In this document: positions 48,621 through 58,248 of the stretch, piece by piece
Layout of the letters: each line of letters starts with the position of its first letter
How positions within the stretch are numbered: position 1 is the stretch's first letter
Source: Hyphomicrobiales bacterium
Lineage (GTDB): Bacteria > Pseudomonadota > Alphaproteobacteria > Rhizobiales > Ancalomicrobiaceae
Assembly (NCBI GenBank): GCA_021286855.1
Contig: JAJTBO010000001.1
Location: 124,001 to 188,000, forward strand
Direction: 5' to 3'
Length of the DNA: 64,000 nt
Position numbers and translations under genes: made by a program
The notes under the pieces: model-generated
The model's input: the letters and a program-made list of their open reading frames with translations, nothing else
Database searches by the model: none
Told to the model about the DNA's origin: nothing

Positions 48621-49262
48621 CATGAAAAATATAGCCAGTGCATTTAATGCTATTACAAACATGAATTTAAAATATACATCGAGCGTATATCTGATATAGT
48701 ATAAATAGTGAGACTTTTTTCTATCGAACAATTCTGGAGATGAATGTCTGACGGATTCAAAATCGAGATCGTCGTGGTTTATTGGGCATCTTTCTAAGGA
48801 TCTTTGATATTCGTGCTGAACGGCCTCTCGAACGTCCTTGGATTCAAGGAACTCATCGGAGTACTTATTAAAAATTTCAGTCAATTCGCGGGCGCACGCG
48901 TGAAGCTGCTCGGCTTTGGATTCGGTGGCTTCTTTCTCATCGATTAGGGAGAGAACGATAGAAATGACCGAAGCGCATATCGTATATGTTGCCAGCATCT
49001 TTAGCGCACTTTGTCCAAAAAAATCCGGCAACATTGTTGTTGCTAATGAAATAGCGATTAAGAGGACAGATAATGATGTGTTCAGATAGAGGTTGAGGGA
49101 TTTTTTCTTTAAGAGACGACGATGGGCGGAAAAGCGCGCAGCTTTTGTGATCCAAATGCGGCGAAGCAATGGACGTTCTGTCCACCAAAGATTGTCGGGC
49201 ATTGCATTTCCATACCTATCGAGATCAGAATGATTTGAGATTGATAGCATTCTGTGGTTGCG
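48606..49262. other. AT-rich horizontally acquired islet
   Basis: Base composition drops abruptly after GAGAAGGG near 48605 and returns to GC-rich at about 49262. Inside are runs such as AAAATATAGCC and ATAGTATAAATAG and many codons rare elsewhere in the window (AAA, TTA, ATA, AGA). The left edge cuts into the last codons of purD and the right edge lies just before the hydrolase ribosome site. No integrase, direct repeats or tRNA are seen at the edges. Confidence 0.85.
48609..49202 (-). CDS. SLATT-like small membrane protein
   Basis: A 197-residue protein on the AT-rich islet. The N-terminal [21 protein letters not shown] stretch is basic. Two membrane helices follow (about residues 36-56 and 68-88), then a Glu/Lys-rich helix ([20 protein letters not shown]) and a Tyr/Asn-His segment ([15 protein letters not shown]); a third hydrophobic segment ends the protein (about 174-195). 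This order fits SLATT proteins, most like the SLATT_5 type, which are predicted membrane effectors of nucleotide-linked defence systems. The match is from memory of the family. The ATG at 49202 has GGAA nearby; 49250 is an alternative. No sensor, SMODS, SLOG or reverse transcriptase gene adjoins it. Confidence 0.68.
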   Translation of the reverse strand: MPDNLWWTERPLLRRIWITKAARFSAHRRLLKKKSLNLYLNTSLSVLLIAISLATTMLPDFFGQSALKMLATYTICASVISIVLSLIDEKEATESKAEQLHACARELTEIFNKYSDEFLESKDVREAVQHEYQRSLERCPINHDDLDFESVRHSSPELFDRKKSHYLYYIRYTLDVYFKFMFVIALNALAIFFMLSR

Positions 49263-49280
49263 GATGCGAGGAGGCTCCCC

Positions 49281-50198
49281 ATGGATCTCGCCGATCTCTT
49301 CCCCGGTTTCGAAGCCCACACGATCGACGTCGGCGAGGTGAAGCTGTTCTGCCGGCTCGGCGGCCGCGAGGACGCCCCGCCGCTCCTCCTGTTGCACGGC
49401 TTCCCCGAGAGCCACGTCATGTGGGCGAAGGTCGCCCCCCGCCTCGCCGAATACTTTCGCCTCGTGATCCCCGATCTGCGCGGCTACGGCTGGTCCTCGG
49501 TCCCCGCGGTCGAACCCGATCACGCCCAGATGTCGAAGCGCCGCATGGCCGCCGACATGGTCGCGCTGATGGACGAATTCGGCCACGACCGCTTCGCGCT
49601 CGCCGGTCACGATCGCGGCGCGCGGGTCGGCTATCGCCTCGCCCTCGATCGGCCGGACAAGGTGAGCCGCCTCGCCCTCCTCGACATCGTGCCGACCCTC
49701 GTCATGTGGGAGACGATGGAGAAGGGCATCGAGCTCGCCCCGCATTGGCGTTGGCTCGCCGCGCCGGCCCCCGAGCCGGAAGAACGGATCGGGCGCGACG
49801 CCGACGGCTGGCTGAACGAGACGCTCGCCGCCTGGACCCGGTCGAAGGATCTGAAGCCCTTCGGCGGCAAGGCGCTCGCGCATTACCATGCCTTCTTCAC
49901 GGTGCCCGAGCGGCTCTCGGCCTGTTGCGAGGACTATCGTGCCGGCGCGACCCTCGACCGCGCCGCCGACGAGGCGGACCTCGCGTCCGGCCGCCGCATC
50001 CAGGCGCCGACCCGGGCGCTCTGGGGCGCCGGCGGTTTCCCGGCCCAGACCGGGATCTCGCCGATCGACGCCTGGGCCCGATTCATGGCCGATCGCACGC
50101 TTCTCGATGGCGAGGCGATCCCTTCCGGCCATTTCCTCGCCGAGGAGGCGCCGGAGGCGACGCTCGCCGCGCTGCTCCCCTTCCTCCTCGCCGGTTGA
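49281..50198 (+). CDS. Alpha/beta hydrolase, fluoroacetate dehalogenase-like
   Basis: A 305-residue alpha/beta hydrolase. The nucleophile Asp is in LAGHDRGARVGYRL, another Asp in LLDIVPTLV and the His in PSGHFLAEEAPE. Compared from memory with fluoroacetate dehalogenase, the Arg residues after the nucleophile and the CCEDYRAGATLD segment with the halide-site Tyr are kept. The halide-site His-Trp pair reads Arg-Trp (HWRWL), so the substrate may differ. ATG at 49281 has GAGGAGG upstream. It begins right after the AT-rich islet and may have lost its native promoter. Confidence 0.82.
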   Translation: MDLADLFPGFEAHTIDVGEVKLFCRLGGREDAPPLLLLHGFPESHVMWAKVAPRLAEYFRLVIPDLRGYGWSSVPAVEPDHAQMSKRRMAADMVALMDEFGHDRFALAGHDRGARVGYRLALDRPDKVSRLALLDIVPTLVMWETMEKGIELAPHWRWLAAPAPEPEERIGRDADGWLNETLAAWTRSKDLKPFGGKALAHYHAFFTVPERLSACCEDYRAGATLDRAADEADLASGRRIQAPTRALWGAGGFPAQTGISPIDAWARFMADRTLLDGEAIPSGHFLAEEAPEATLAALLPFLLAG

Positions 50199-50249
50199 TC
50201 TTTTCTCCGCCCGGCGTCGTCCCCATCTGAGGACGACGAGGCTCGACGC

Positions 50250-51095
50250 ATGCAGAACGTGAAGACCACCCCCCGGATCGGATTGGCGCTCGGCGGCGGC
50301 GGCGCGCGCGGCATCGCCCATGTCGCGGTGATCGAAGCGCTCGACGAGATGGGCGTCGCCCCCGCCGCCATCGCCGGCACCTCGATCGGCGCGATCTACG
50401 GCGCGGCGCGAGCCGGCGGCCTGACCGGCGCGGAATTGCGCGCCCGCACGCTCGAGAACTTCGCCAACCGGACGGCGGCGCTCGCCAAACTCTGGACGCT
50501 GCGACCGAAGAAATGGGGCGATCTCCTCGCCGGCGGCGTCGGTCTCGGCCAGCTCTCGCCCGAGCGCATCCTGGAGATCTTCGTCGGCGACGCCCTGCCG
50601 GCGACCTTCGCCGACTGTTCGGCGCCGCTGGCGGTGGTGGCGACCGACTATTACGGCGGTCGCGAGACCGTCCTGACCCGAGGTCCGCTGCGCCGCGCCG
50701 TCGCCGCCTCGATCGCGCTGCCGACCCTCTTCAAGCCGGTCGTCATCGACGGTCGCGTCCTCCTCGACGGCGGCATCATGAACCCGGTGCCGGTCGACGC
50801 CCTGCCGGCGGAAGTCGATCTCGTCGTCGCCGTCGACGTCGTCTCCTTCCCCGAACCCGCCGACGGCGAGACGACGCCGGGCGCGCTCCAGGCCGTCTTC
50901 GGCGCGAGCCAGCTGATGCAGCAGCAGATCGCCGCCTTCAAGTTCGAGGCGCGCCGGCCCGACCTCTTGATCCGCCCGCCGGTCAACGACGTGCGCATGC
51001 TCGACTTTCTCGCCGCCGAGAAGGTGCTCGCCGCCGCCGAGCCGGTGAAGGAGGAGGTCAAGCGCCGCTTGGGACGCCTGCTCGAAGCGTGGTGA
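50250..51095 (+). CDS. Patatin-like phospholipase family protein
   Basis: A 281-residue serine hydrolase of the RssA-like patatin group. The oxyanion loop is LALGGGGARGIAHV, the nucleophile is in AGTSIGAIYGAA and the catalytic Asp in LDGGIMNPVPVD. It has no signal peptide. Expected activity is phospholipase or acyl hydrolase on membrane lipids; the substrate is unknown. It lies 51 bp after the hydrolase gene and is probably co-transcribed. Confidence 0.88.
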   Translation: MQNVKTTPRIGLALGGGGARGIAHVAVIEALDEMGVAPAAIAGTSIGAIYGAARAGGLTGAELRARTLENFANRTAALAKLWTLRPKKWGDLLAGGVGLGQLSPERILEIFVGDALPATFADCSAPLAVVATDYYGGRETVLTRGPLRRAVAASIALPTLFKPVVIDGRVLLDGGIMNPVPVDALPAEVDLVVAVDVVSFPEPADGETTPGALQAVFGASQLMQQQIAAFKFEARRPDLLIRPPVNDVRMLDFLAAEKVLAAAEPVKEEVKRRLGRLLEAW

Positions 51096-51131
51096 GCGCC
51101 GCGCCGTCGACCGGCCGCCGCGCGCGGCGCC

Positions 51132-52448
51132 TCACCGGGCGAGCCGCAGGTGCTCGATCCACTTGTCGAAGAGCGTGGTCAGGCCGCTCTCGATGTCGCT
51201 CGTCGAGTTGGCCGACATGTAGTAGCCGCTGGAGGCGCAGTCCTTCAGCGCATAAGGCAGATAATCCCGTCGGGTGATCGACGCCGATGCGCCGCTGTCG
51301 AGCACGCCCCAACTCGCCGGCATGGTGCTGCCGACGGTCGCCTCGTAGCCCCAGTCGCCGGTGATCGCGAGATATTCGGTGTAGAGCACGCCGAAGGTGG
51401 CGCCGTTCGCCTTGATCGGCGTGCAGTTGTTCGGCTTGTTCGGCGCGACCTTCGGCCAGGTGCTGGATCCGCTCAGCACCCAGGAACGCAGCGACTGCAC
51501 GCCGTCGCTCACCATCAACACCAACTTCAGCGGCGAGGAGGCCGAGGAGCCGTCGCCGGCGACCCCGACGATCGACCGCATCGAGGTCAGCGAAGTGTCG
51601 AAATAGGTCCCGTCGACGCCGAGGTTGGAATAGGTTCCCGACAGCGCCGCCGTCGCCTTCGAGGTCGTGTAGGTCGGCGATTGCGCCGTCGAGACGTCCT
51701 GGTTGAAGTAGTAGACGCCGACCTTGATCCGTTCGTGGTTCGGATCGACCGCGTCGATCATAGAGATGACCTTTTTCGCGGCGGTGTTCATCACGTCGTG
51801 GCGCAGCGTCACGCCGAGCGCCACGGAGGCGTCGTAGGTGGTGTGGTAGGTGACGCCGTTGACCTTGTAGGTCGCGCCCTCGTCGGTATGGCAGGCGAAG
51901 ACGCAACCGATCTTCTTGGTCATCGTCGTCTGACCGTCGGTGGTCGCCGCCAGCCCCATCGAGGCCGAATTGTCGAGCAATAGATAGACGGTCATGTAGG
52001 GCCGGTTCGGCGCCACCGCCGCCGAGGACACCGCGGCGGAAAAACTGTCGAGACCGGCGAGCGCGCCGAAGGTCGTCGGCACCGAGAGCGTCGCCGTCGT
52101 CGTCACCTTGAGATTGGAGCGGTCGACGGCGACGCCGTCGATCTTCAGCGCGCCCCAGCCGAGATCGAAGGCCTTGGCGGCGTAGGTCTGCACGGCCGAG
52201 GCGATCTGCGCGTCGGTGGAAGCGGAGAGGACCTTGGCGCCGGCCAGCGTCGCGCCGTCGACGACGTTCTGCACTTCCGAGCGCGCCTTGACCAGCCGAG
52301 CGTAATCGACGCCCAGGCCGACCGCCAGGAACAACGGAACCATCAGCAGAGCCGCCAGGAGAACGATGTTGCCGCCCTCGGCGCGAGCGAACCGCGCGAT
52401 CGTCGCCTCGCGCTTCGGCGCGCCGCCGACAAAGTTCCGTTTCGTCAT
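51132..52448 (-). CDS. TadG-like pilus-associated VWA protein
   Basis: A 438-residue protein with an N-terminal TadE/TadG region: ARAEGGNIVLLAALLMVP then a membrane helix and LGVDYARLVKARSEVQNVVDGATLAGAK. A von Willebrand A domain follows with MIDAS motif LLDNSASMG near residue 160 and VSDGVQSL later. Such proteins are exported and linked to Flp/Tad pili. No other tad gene is in the window, so it is an isolated paralogue. ATG at 52448 (MTKRNFVG) fits the AGGCGG site best; frames to 52490 have earlier starts. Confidence 0.83.
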   Translation of the reverse strand: MTKRNFVGGAPKREATIARFARAEGGNIVLLAALLMVPLFLAVGLGVDYARLVKARSEVQNVVDGATLAGAKVLSASTDAQIASAVQTYAAKAFDLGWGALKIDGVAVDRSNLKVTTTATLSVPTTFGALAGLDSFSAAVSSAAVAPNRPYMTVYLLLDNSASMGLAATTDGQTTMTKKIGCVFACHTDEGATYKVNGVTYHTTYDASVALGVTLRHDVMNTAAKKVISMIDAVDPNHERIKVGVYYFNQDVSTAQSPTYTTSKATAALSGTYSNLGVDGTYFDTSLTSMRSIVGVAGDGSSASSPLKLVLMVSDGVQSLRSWVLSGSSTWPKVAPNKPNNCTPIKANGATFGVLYTEYLAITGDWGYEATVGSTMPASWGVLDSGASASITRRDYLPYALKDCASSGYYMSANSTSDIESGLTTLFDKWIEHLRLAR

Positions 52449-52590
52449 TCCGAACATCCGCCTCGATCCGTTCCGATCGTGCGCCAGCATGCCCGAATTG
52501 CCTTAAGGAAGGGTTCGCCGAACCGACCGTATCGTCGTCGATATGTCTACGAAACGAGAATGTGTCTCTCGGGGGTCGGGCTTCGAGCGT

Positions 52591-53046
52591 TCATCTTCGA
52601 ACTTTGAAGAACTCGCGCAGGATCTGGCCGCTCTTCGTTTTCTCGAGGCCGGAATAGACTTCCGGGACGTGATGACAGCTCGGCGAGGAGAAGAAGCGGA
52701 CGCCGTTTTCCACCGCGCCGCCCTTCGGATCGTCGGCGCCGTAATAGAGCCGCCGGATCCGGGCGAAGGAGATCGCGCCGGCGCACATCGGGCAGGGCTC
52801 CAGCGTCACCCACAGGTCGCAGTCGATCAGCCGGTCCGATCCGAGCCGCGCGCCGGCCGCTCGGATCGCCTCGATTTCGGCATGCGCCGTCGGATCCGAC
52901 GTCTCGATCGTCCGGTTGCGGCCACGCGCCACGATCGCGCCGTCCTTGACCACGACCGCCCCGACCGGAACTTCGCCCGCCGCCGCGGCGGCTTCCGCCT
53001 CCGCGAGCGCCTCGGGCATGAAGGTGACGAAGTTCGGATCGCGCAA
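52591..53046 (-). CDS. tadA: tRNA-specific adenosine deaminase
   Basis: Converts adenosine 34 of tRNA-Arg to inosine. The 151-residue protein has the zinc deaminase motifs PTAHAEIEAIR and LEPCPMCAGAISFARI. The start is TTG at 53046 with GAAAGGA upstream; an ATG at 53019 has no ribosome site. It is divergent from the pseudouridine synthase gene. It is unrelated to the pilus gene named tadA. Confidence 0.94.
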   Translation of the reverse strand: MRDPNFVTFMPEALAEAEAAAAAGEVPVGAVVVKDGAIVARGRNRTIETSDPTAHAEIEAIRAAGARLGSDRLIDCDLWVTLEPCPMCAGAISFARIRRLYYGADDPKGGAVENGVRFFSSPSCHHVPEVYSGLEKTKSGQILREFFKVRR

Positions 53047-53133
53047 CGCTCGTTCCTTTCAAACCGGGGCGTTCCCTCGAGATTCGCACGTCCACCGCTT
53101 ACATGTCTCGACGCTTTCGTCTAGTAAGGCGCG

Positions 53134-55008
53134 ATGACCGAGACCAATGATCAGAAGACCGCGCCGCAGGCGAGCGCGAAGAGCGCCGGCGACGCCGAAC
53201 GCATCGCCAAGGTGCTGGCCCGCGCCGGCCTGTGCTCGCGCCGCGAAGCCGAGGAATGGGTGCTCGCCGGCCGCGTCGCCGTCAACGGCAAGGTGCTGGA
53301 GAGCCCCGCCTTCACCGTCGGCCCGAAGGACCGCGTCACAGTCGACGGCGAGCCGCTGCCGGTGAAGGAGCGCACCCGGCTGTGGCTGTTCCACAAGCCG
53401 CGCGGCCTCGTCACCACCAACCAGGATCCCGAGGGCCGTCCGACGGTCTTCTCCGTCCTGCCCGAGGACATGCCGCGCGTCGTCACCGTCGGCCGCCTCG
53501 ACATCAACACCGAAGGTCTGCTGCTGCTGACCAACGACGGCGGCGTCGCCCGCGTGCTCGAGCTGCCCTCGACCGGCTGGCTGCGCCGCTACCGCGTCCG
53601 CGCCTTCGGCCAGGTCGAAGAACAGGCGTTGAAGGACCTTGCGGCCGGCGTCTCCCTCGACGGCGTCGACTACGGTCCGATCGAGGCCGAGATCGAACGC
53701 GTCCAGGGCGGCAACGTCTGGCTGGTGCTCGGCCTGCGCGAGGGCAAGAACCGCGAGGTGAAGCGCGTGCTCGCCTCGCTCGGCCTCACCGTCAACCGCC
53801 TGATTCGCGTCTCCTTCGGCCCCTTCCAACTCGCCGACCTCGACGAAGGCGAGATCCGCGAGATCCGCGGCCGCGTCCTGCGCGATCAGCTCGGCCACCG
53901 CCTCGTCGCCGAATCCGGGGCCGACTTCGACGCCCCCGTCGTCCATCACCTGCAGGGCGACGTCGAGGCCGACGAAGGCAAGAAGCGCAAGATCCGCGCC
54001 TTCACCCCGGCCGAAGAGGGCGACCGCGCCAGCCGCGGCCCGCGCCGGCCGGCTCGCACCAAGATGGAATTCATGGGCACCGGCGAGAAGCGCGGCCGTG
54101 ATCGCGAGCGGGAACGCGACGGCGCCCGCGACGGCGGCGAGAAGCGTTTCCGGTCCGCAGGGTTCCGCGGCCGCTCCGATGGCGGCCCGGCCGGTCCCGG
54201 CAAGGGGCGTTCGGAAGGGTTCCGGGATCGCCCCGGCGGCGACGCCCGTCCGCCGCGCGGCCGCGCCGGCGGCTTCCGCGATCGGCCCGATGCGTCCGAG
54301 AAGAAGGGCTTCCGCGATCGGCCTCGCGCCGAGGGCGACGCCCGTCCGCCGCGCCGTCCGCGCTTCGAGAAGTTCGACCCGGCCGCCGGCGAAGGCCGCC
54401 GCCCCGAGGGCCATCGGGGACGTCCGGAGGGCGATCGTCCGCGCTCCGAAGGCTATCGCGGTCGGTCCGACTTCGAGCGTCCCCGTTCGGAAGGCTTCCG
54501 CGGCCGTCCCGACGGCGATCGTCCCCGTTCGGAAGGCTTCCGCGGCCGTCCCGACGGCGATCGTCCCCGTTCGGAAGGTTTCCGTGGCCGTCCCGACGGC
54601 GAACGTCCCCGTTCGGAAGGTTTCCGTGGCCGTCCCGACGGCGAGCGTCCCCGTTCGGAAGGTTTCCGCGGTCGCCCCGAGGGCGATCGTCCGCGCTCGG
54701 AGGGTTTCCGTGGCCGTCCCGATGGCGATCGTCCCCGTTCGGAAGGCTTCCGTGGTCGTTCCGACGGCGATCGGCCCCGGTCCGAAGGCTTCAAGGGGCG
54801 TTCCGAGGGCGGCAAGACCCGCGCTCAGGGTTTCCGTGACCGTCCCGAGGGCGGCGAGGCGCCGAAGAAGCCGCCGCGTCCCGAGGGCTTCGGCCCGCGC
54901 GGACCGCGCGGCATGAGCCCCGGCGGACGCAAGGGCGGCAAGGGCGGCCCCGACGGCGCGCCGCGCGGCCCGAAGGGCGGCGGCAAGGGCCGGGGAGGCC
55001 GTTCGTGA
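53134..55008 (+). CDS. Pseudouridine synthase with long repeat-rich tail
   Basis: RsuA/RluB-family enzyme that isomerises uridine in 23S or 16S rRNA. Residues about 25-75 form an S4 RNA-binding domain and about 85-255 the catalytic domain, with the active Asp in GRLDINTEGLLLLTND. Typical members are 240-300 residues; this one has 624. The remaining 350 residues are disordered, Arg/Gly/Pro-rich, and contain at least nine 14-residue units (GFRGRPDGDRPRSE) at residues about 427-552, then a basic Gly/Lys tail. The tail is probably RNA-binding. rsmD overlaps by 4 bp. Confidence 0.9.
   Translation: MTETNDQKTAPQASAKSAGDAERIAKVLARAGLCSRREAEEWVLAGRVAVNGKVLESPAFTVGPKDRVTVDGEPLPVKERTRLWLFHKPRGLVTTNQDPEGRPTVFSVLPEDMPRVVTVGRLDINTEGLLLLTNDGGVARVLELPSTGWLRRYRVRAFGQVEEQALKDLAAGVSLDGVDYGPIEAEIERVQGGNVWLVLGLREGKNREVKRVLASLGLTVNRLIRVSFGPFQLADLDEGEIREIRGRVLRDQLGHRLVAESGADFDAPVVHHLQGDVEADEGKKRKIRAFTPAEEGDRASRGPRRPARTKMEFMGTGEKRGRDRERERDGARDGGEKRFRSAGFRGRSDGGPAGPGKGRSEGFRDRPGGDARPPRGRAGGFRDRPDASEKKGFRDRPRAEGDARPPRRPRFEKFDPAAGEGRRPEGHRGRPEGDRPRSEGYRGRSDFERPRSEGFRGRPDGDRPRSEGFRGRPDGDRPRSEGFRGRPDGERPRSEGFRGRPDGERPRSEGFRGRPEGDRPRSEGFRGRPDGDRPRSEGFRGRSDGDRPRSEGFKGRSEGGKTRAQGFRDRPEGGEAPKKPPRPEGFGPRGPRGMSPGGRKGGKGGPDGAPRGPKGGGKGRGGRS
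54412..54789 (+). repeat. 42-bp coding tandem repeat (nine units)
   Basis: Nine in-frame 42-bp units encode near-identical 14-residue repeats (RGRPDGDRPRSEGF). Units differ mainly at synonymous sites, while two adjacent units (about 54496-54579) are identical or nearly so. A tenth, degenerate unit follows to 54831. The length may vary between strains by slippage or recombination. Confidence 0.92.
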
Positions 55009-55583
55009 GGATCGTCGGCGGTCGCTTCCGCGGAACGCTGCTGGCGACGCCGAAGTCGCAGGCGATCCGCCCGACCACCGACCGTCTGCGCGAGAGCCTG
55101 TTCAACATCCTCGCCCACGGCCACCGTGAGGCGCTGGAAGAGACGCGGATTCTCGACCTCTTCTCCGGCACCGGCGCGCTCGGTCTCGAGGCGATGTCGC
55201 GCGGCGGCCGCTTCTGCCTCTTCGTCGAGGAGGCGGCCGAGGCGCGCGGTCTGATCCGGGCGAACGTCGAACGCCTCGGCCTCACCGGCCAGACCAAGAT
55301 CTGGCGGCGCGACGCCGCCGATCTCGGCCGCTGCGCGCCGATGGAGCCCTTCGACCTCGCCTTCCTCGATCCACCCTACGGCAAGGGCCTCGCCGACCGC
55401 GCCCTCGCCGCGATCGTCGCCGGCGGCTGGCTGAAGCCGGGCGCGCTGGCGGTGGTCGAGGAGACGGCGGAGGTCGAGGTCGCGGTCCCCGAGGCCTTCG
55501 AAGAGATCGATCGCCGCGACCAGGGCGACAGCCGCGTCCTGATCCTGCGGCGGAAGGCCGATCCGGTGGCGACGTCGATCTGA
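55005..55583 (+). CDS. rsmD: 16S rRNA (guanine(966)-N(2))-methyltransferase
   Basis: SAM-dependent methyltransferase for G966 of 16S rRNA. The 192-residue protein begins MRIVGGRFRGTLLATP, then RPTTDRLRESLFNIL, the SAM loop LDLFSGTGALGLEAMSRG and catalytic FLDPPYGKG. The start is GTG at 55005, overlapping the stop of the pseudouridine synthase gene by 4 bp, so two rRNA-modifying enzymes are translationally coupled. Confidence 0.95.
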   Translation: MRIVGGRFRGTLLATPKSQAIRPTTDRLRESLFNILAHGHREALEETRILDLFSGTGALGLEAMSRGGRFCLFVEEAAEARGLIRANVERLGLTGQTKIWRRDAADLGRCAPMEPFDLAFLDPPYGKGLADRALAAIVAGGWLKPGALAVVEETAEVEVAVPEAFEEIDRRDQGDSRVLILRRKADPVATSI

Positions 55584-55623
55584 CCGCCTCCAACCGATGC
55601 GTGAGCGGGAAGGAGCCTCTCCC

Positions 55624-56154
55624 ATGTCGGATCTCGAGGCGCATTCGCGCCACTCCACCCTCCGGGAACACATCGTCGAGCATCTGTTGATCGGGGAGCT
55701 TCTCCGCCGGCTCTGGCAACGCGGCATCTACGACGTCGAAGTGTTGCGGTCCGAGTTCGACGCCGGCGGCTACGATCTCGTCGTCAGTCGAGGCGGGCTG
55801 GTCCGCCACGTCCAGTTCAAGAGCGTGGTCGAGGAGGGCAAGAACCGGAGGGTTTCGGTCAGTCTTCGGCTCGCGGCCTGTCCTTCGGGCTGCGTCTTGT
55901 GGATGGTCGTGACGCCGCAACTGAAGATCGCCGGTTGGTTGTGGTTCGGCGGTCGCCCCGGCGAGCCGCTTCCCGCCATCGAGCATCATCGGACGACGCG
56001 TCACACCAAGCCCGACATGAAGCAGGTGAAGAAAGAGCGCCCGGACCATCGGATCGTTTCGCGAACCGAATTTCGCAAACTCGCCTCGATCGACGAGGTG
56101 ATCGAGGTCCTGTTCGGCATCGCCCCGCCGTCGGACATTCCTTCGCAGAAGTGA
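55624..56154 (+). CDS. Hypothetical protein with PD-(D/E)XK-like core
   Basis: A 176-residue protein I cannot place in a named family. Residues about 10-75 read as a helix, then EVLRSEFDAGGYDLVV, a turn and RHVQFKSVVEEGKN. The Asp followed by a strand with QFK resembles the D...(D/E/Q)xK core of restriction-endonuclease-fold nucleases. The second half has GCVLWMVVTPQLKIAGWLWFGG strands and a basic HTKPDMKQVKKERPDH part. It lies between rsmD and convergent mutL (9 bp between stops). The ATG at 55624 follows GGAAGGAG; 55597 is an alternative start. Confidence 0.6.
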   Translation: MSDLEAHSRHSTLREHIVEHLLIGELLRRLWQRGIYDVEVLRSEFDAGGYDLVVSRGGLVRHVQFKSVVEEGKNRRVSVSLRLAACPSGCVLWMVVTPQLKIAGWLWFGGRPGEPLPAIEHHRTTRHTKPDMKQVKKERPDHRIVSRTEFRKLASIDEVIEVLFGIAPPSDIPSQK

Positions 56155-56163
56155 CGGTTCGTC

Positions 56164-58050
<1,887 letters not shown>

Positions 58051-58248
58051 GGGTGGGCGACCCTCTCTGCGGCGGGCGCGCATTGTCGCGGATTCGGCCG
58101 TCCGCGTCATCGCGGACGAGGCCGTCTCGCCGCCGTCGCCCACAACTCCGAGCCGTCGGTTGACGTGGGTGCGGTAACCCGGTGCTTGTTGCAGTGCGGT
58201 AGAGCGGACGATAAGGTCCGTAACTTCCCAGACGTCACGAGGATTTCG

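Noticed and set aside
49203..51095. SLATT-like gene, hydrolase and patatin as one CBASS-like defence operon
   Set aside because: The SLATT-like gene is on the opposite strand and on foreign DNA; the hydrolase and patatin have host-like composition. The patatin is the ordinary RssA-like type and no cyclase is present.
54412..54831. CRISPR-like array
   Set aside because: The 42-bp units are contiguous without spacers and are in frame within a clear coding gene.
58151..58200. tRNA-like sequence upstream of the HAD gene (GCGGTAGAGCGG)
   Set aside because: It recalls a D-loop, but no acceptor stem, anticodon arm or T-arm can be formed around it.
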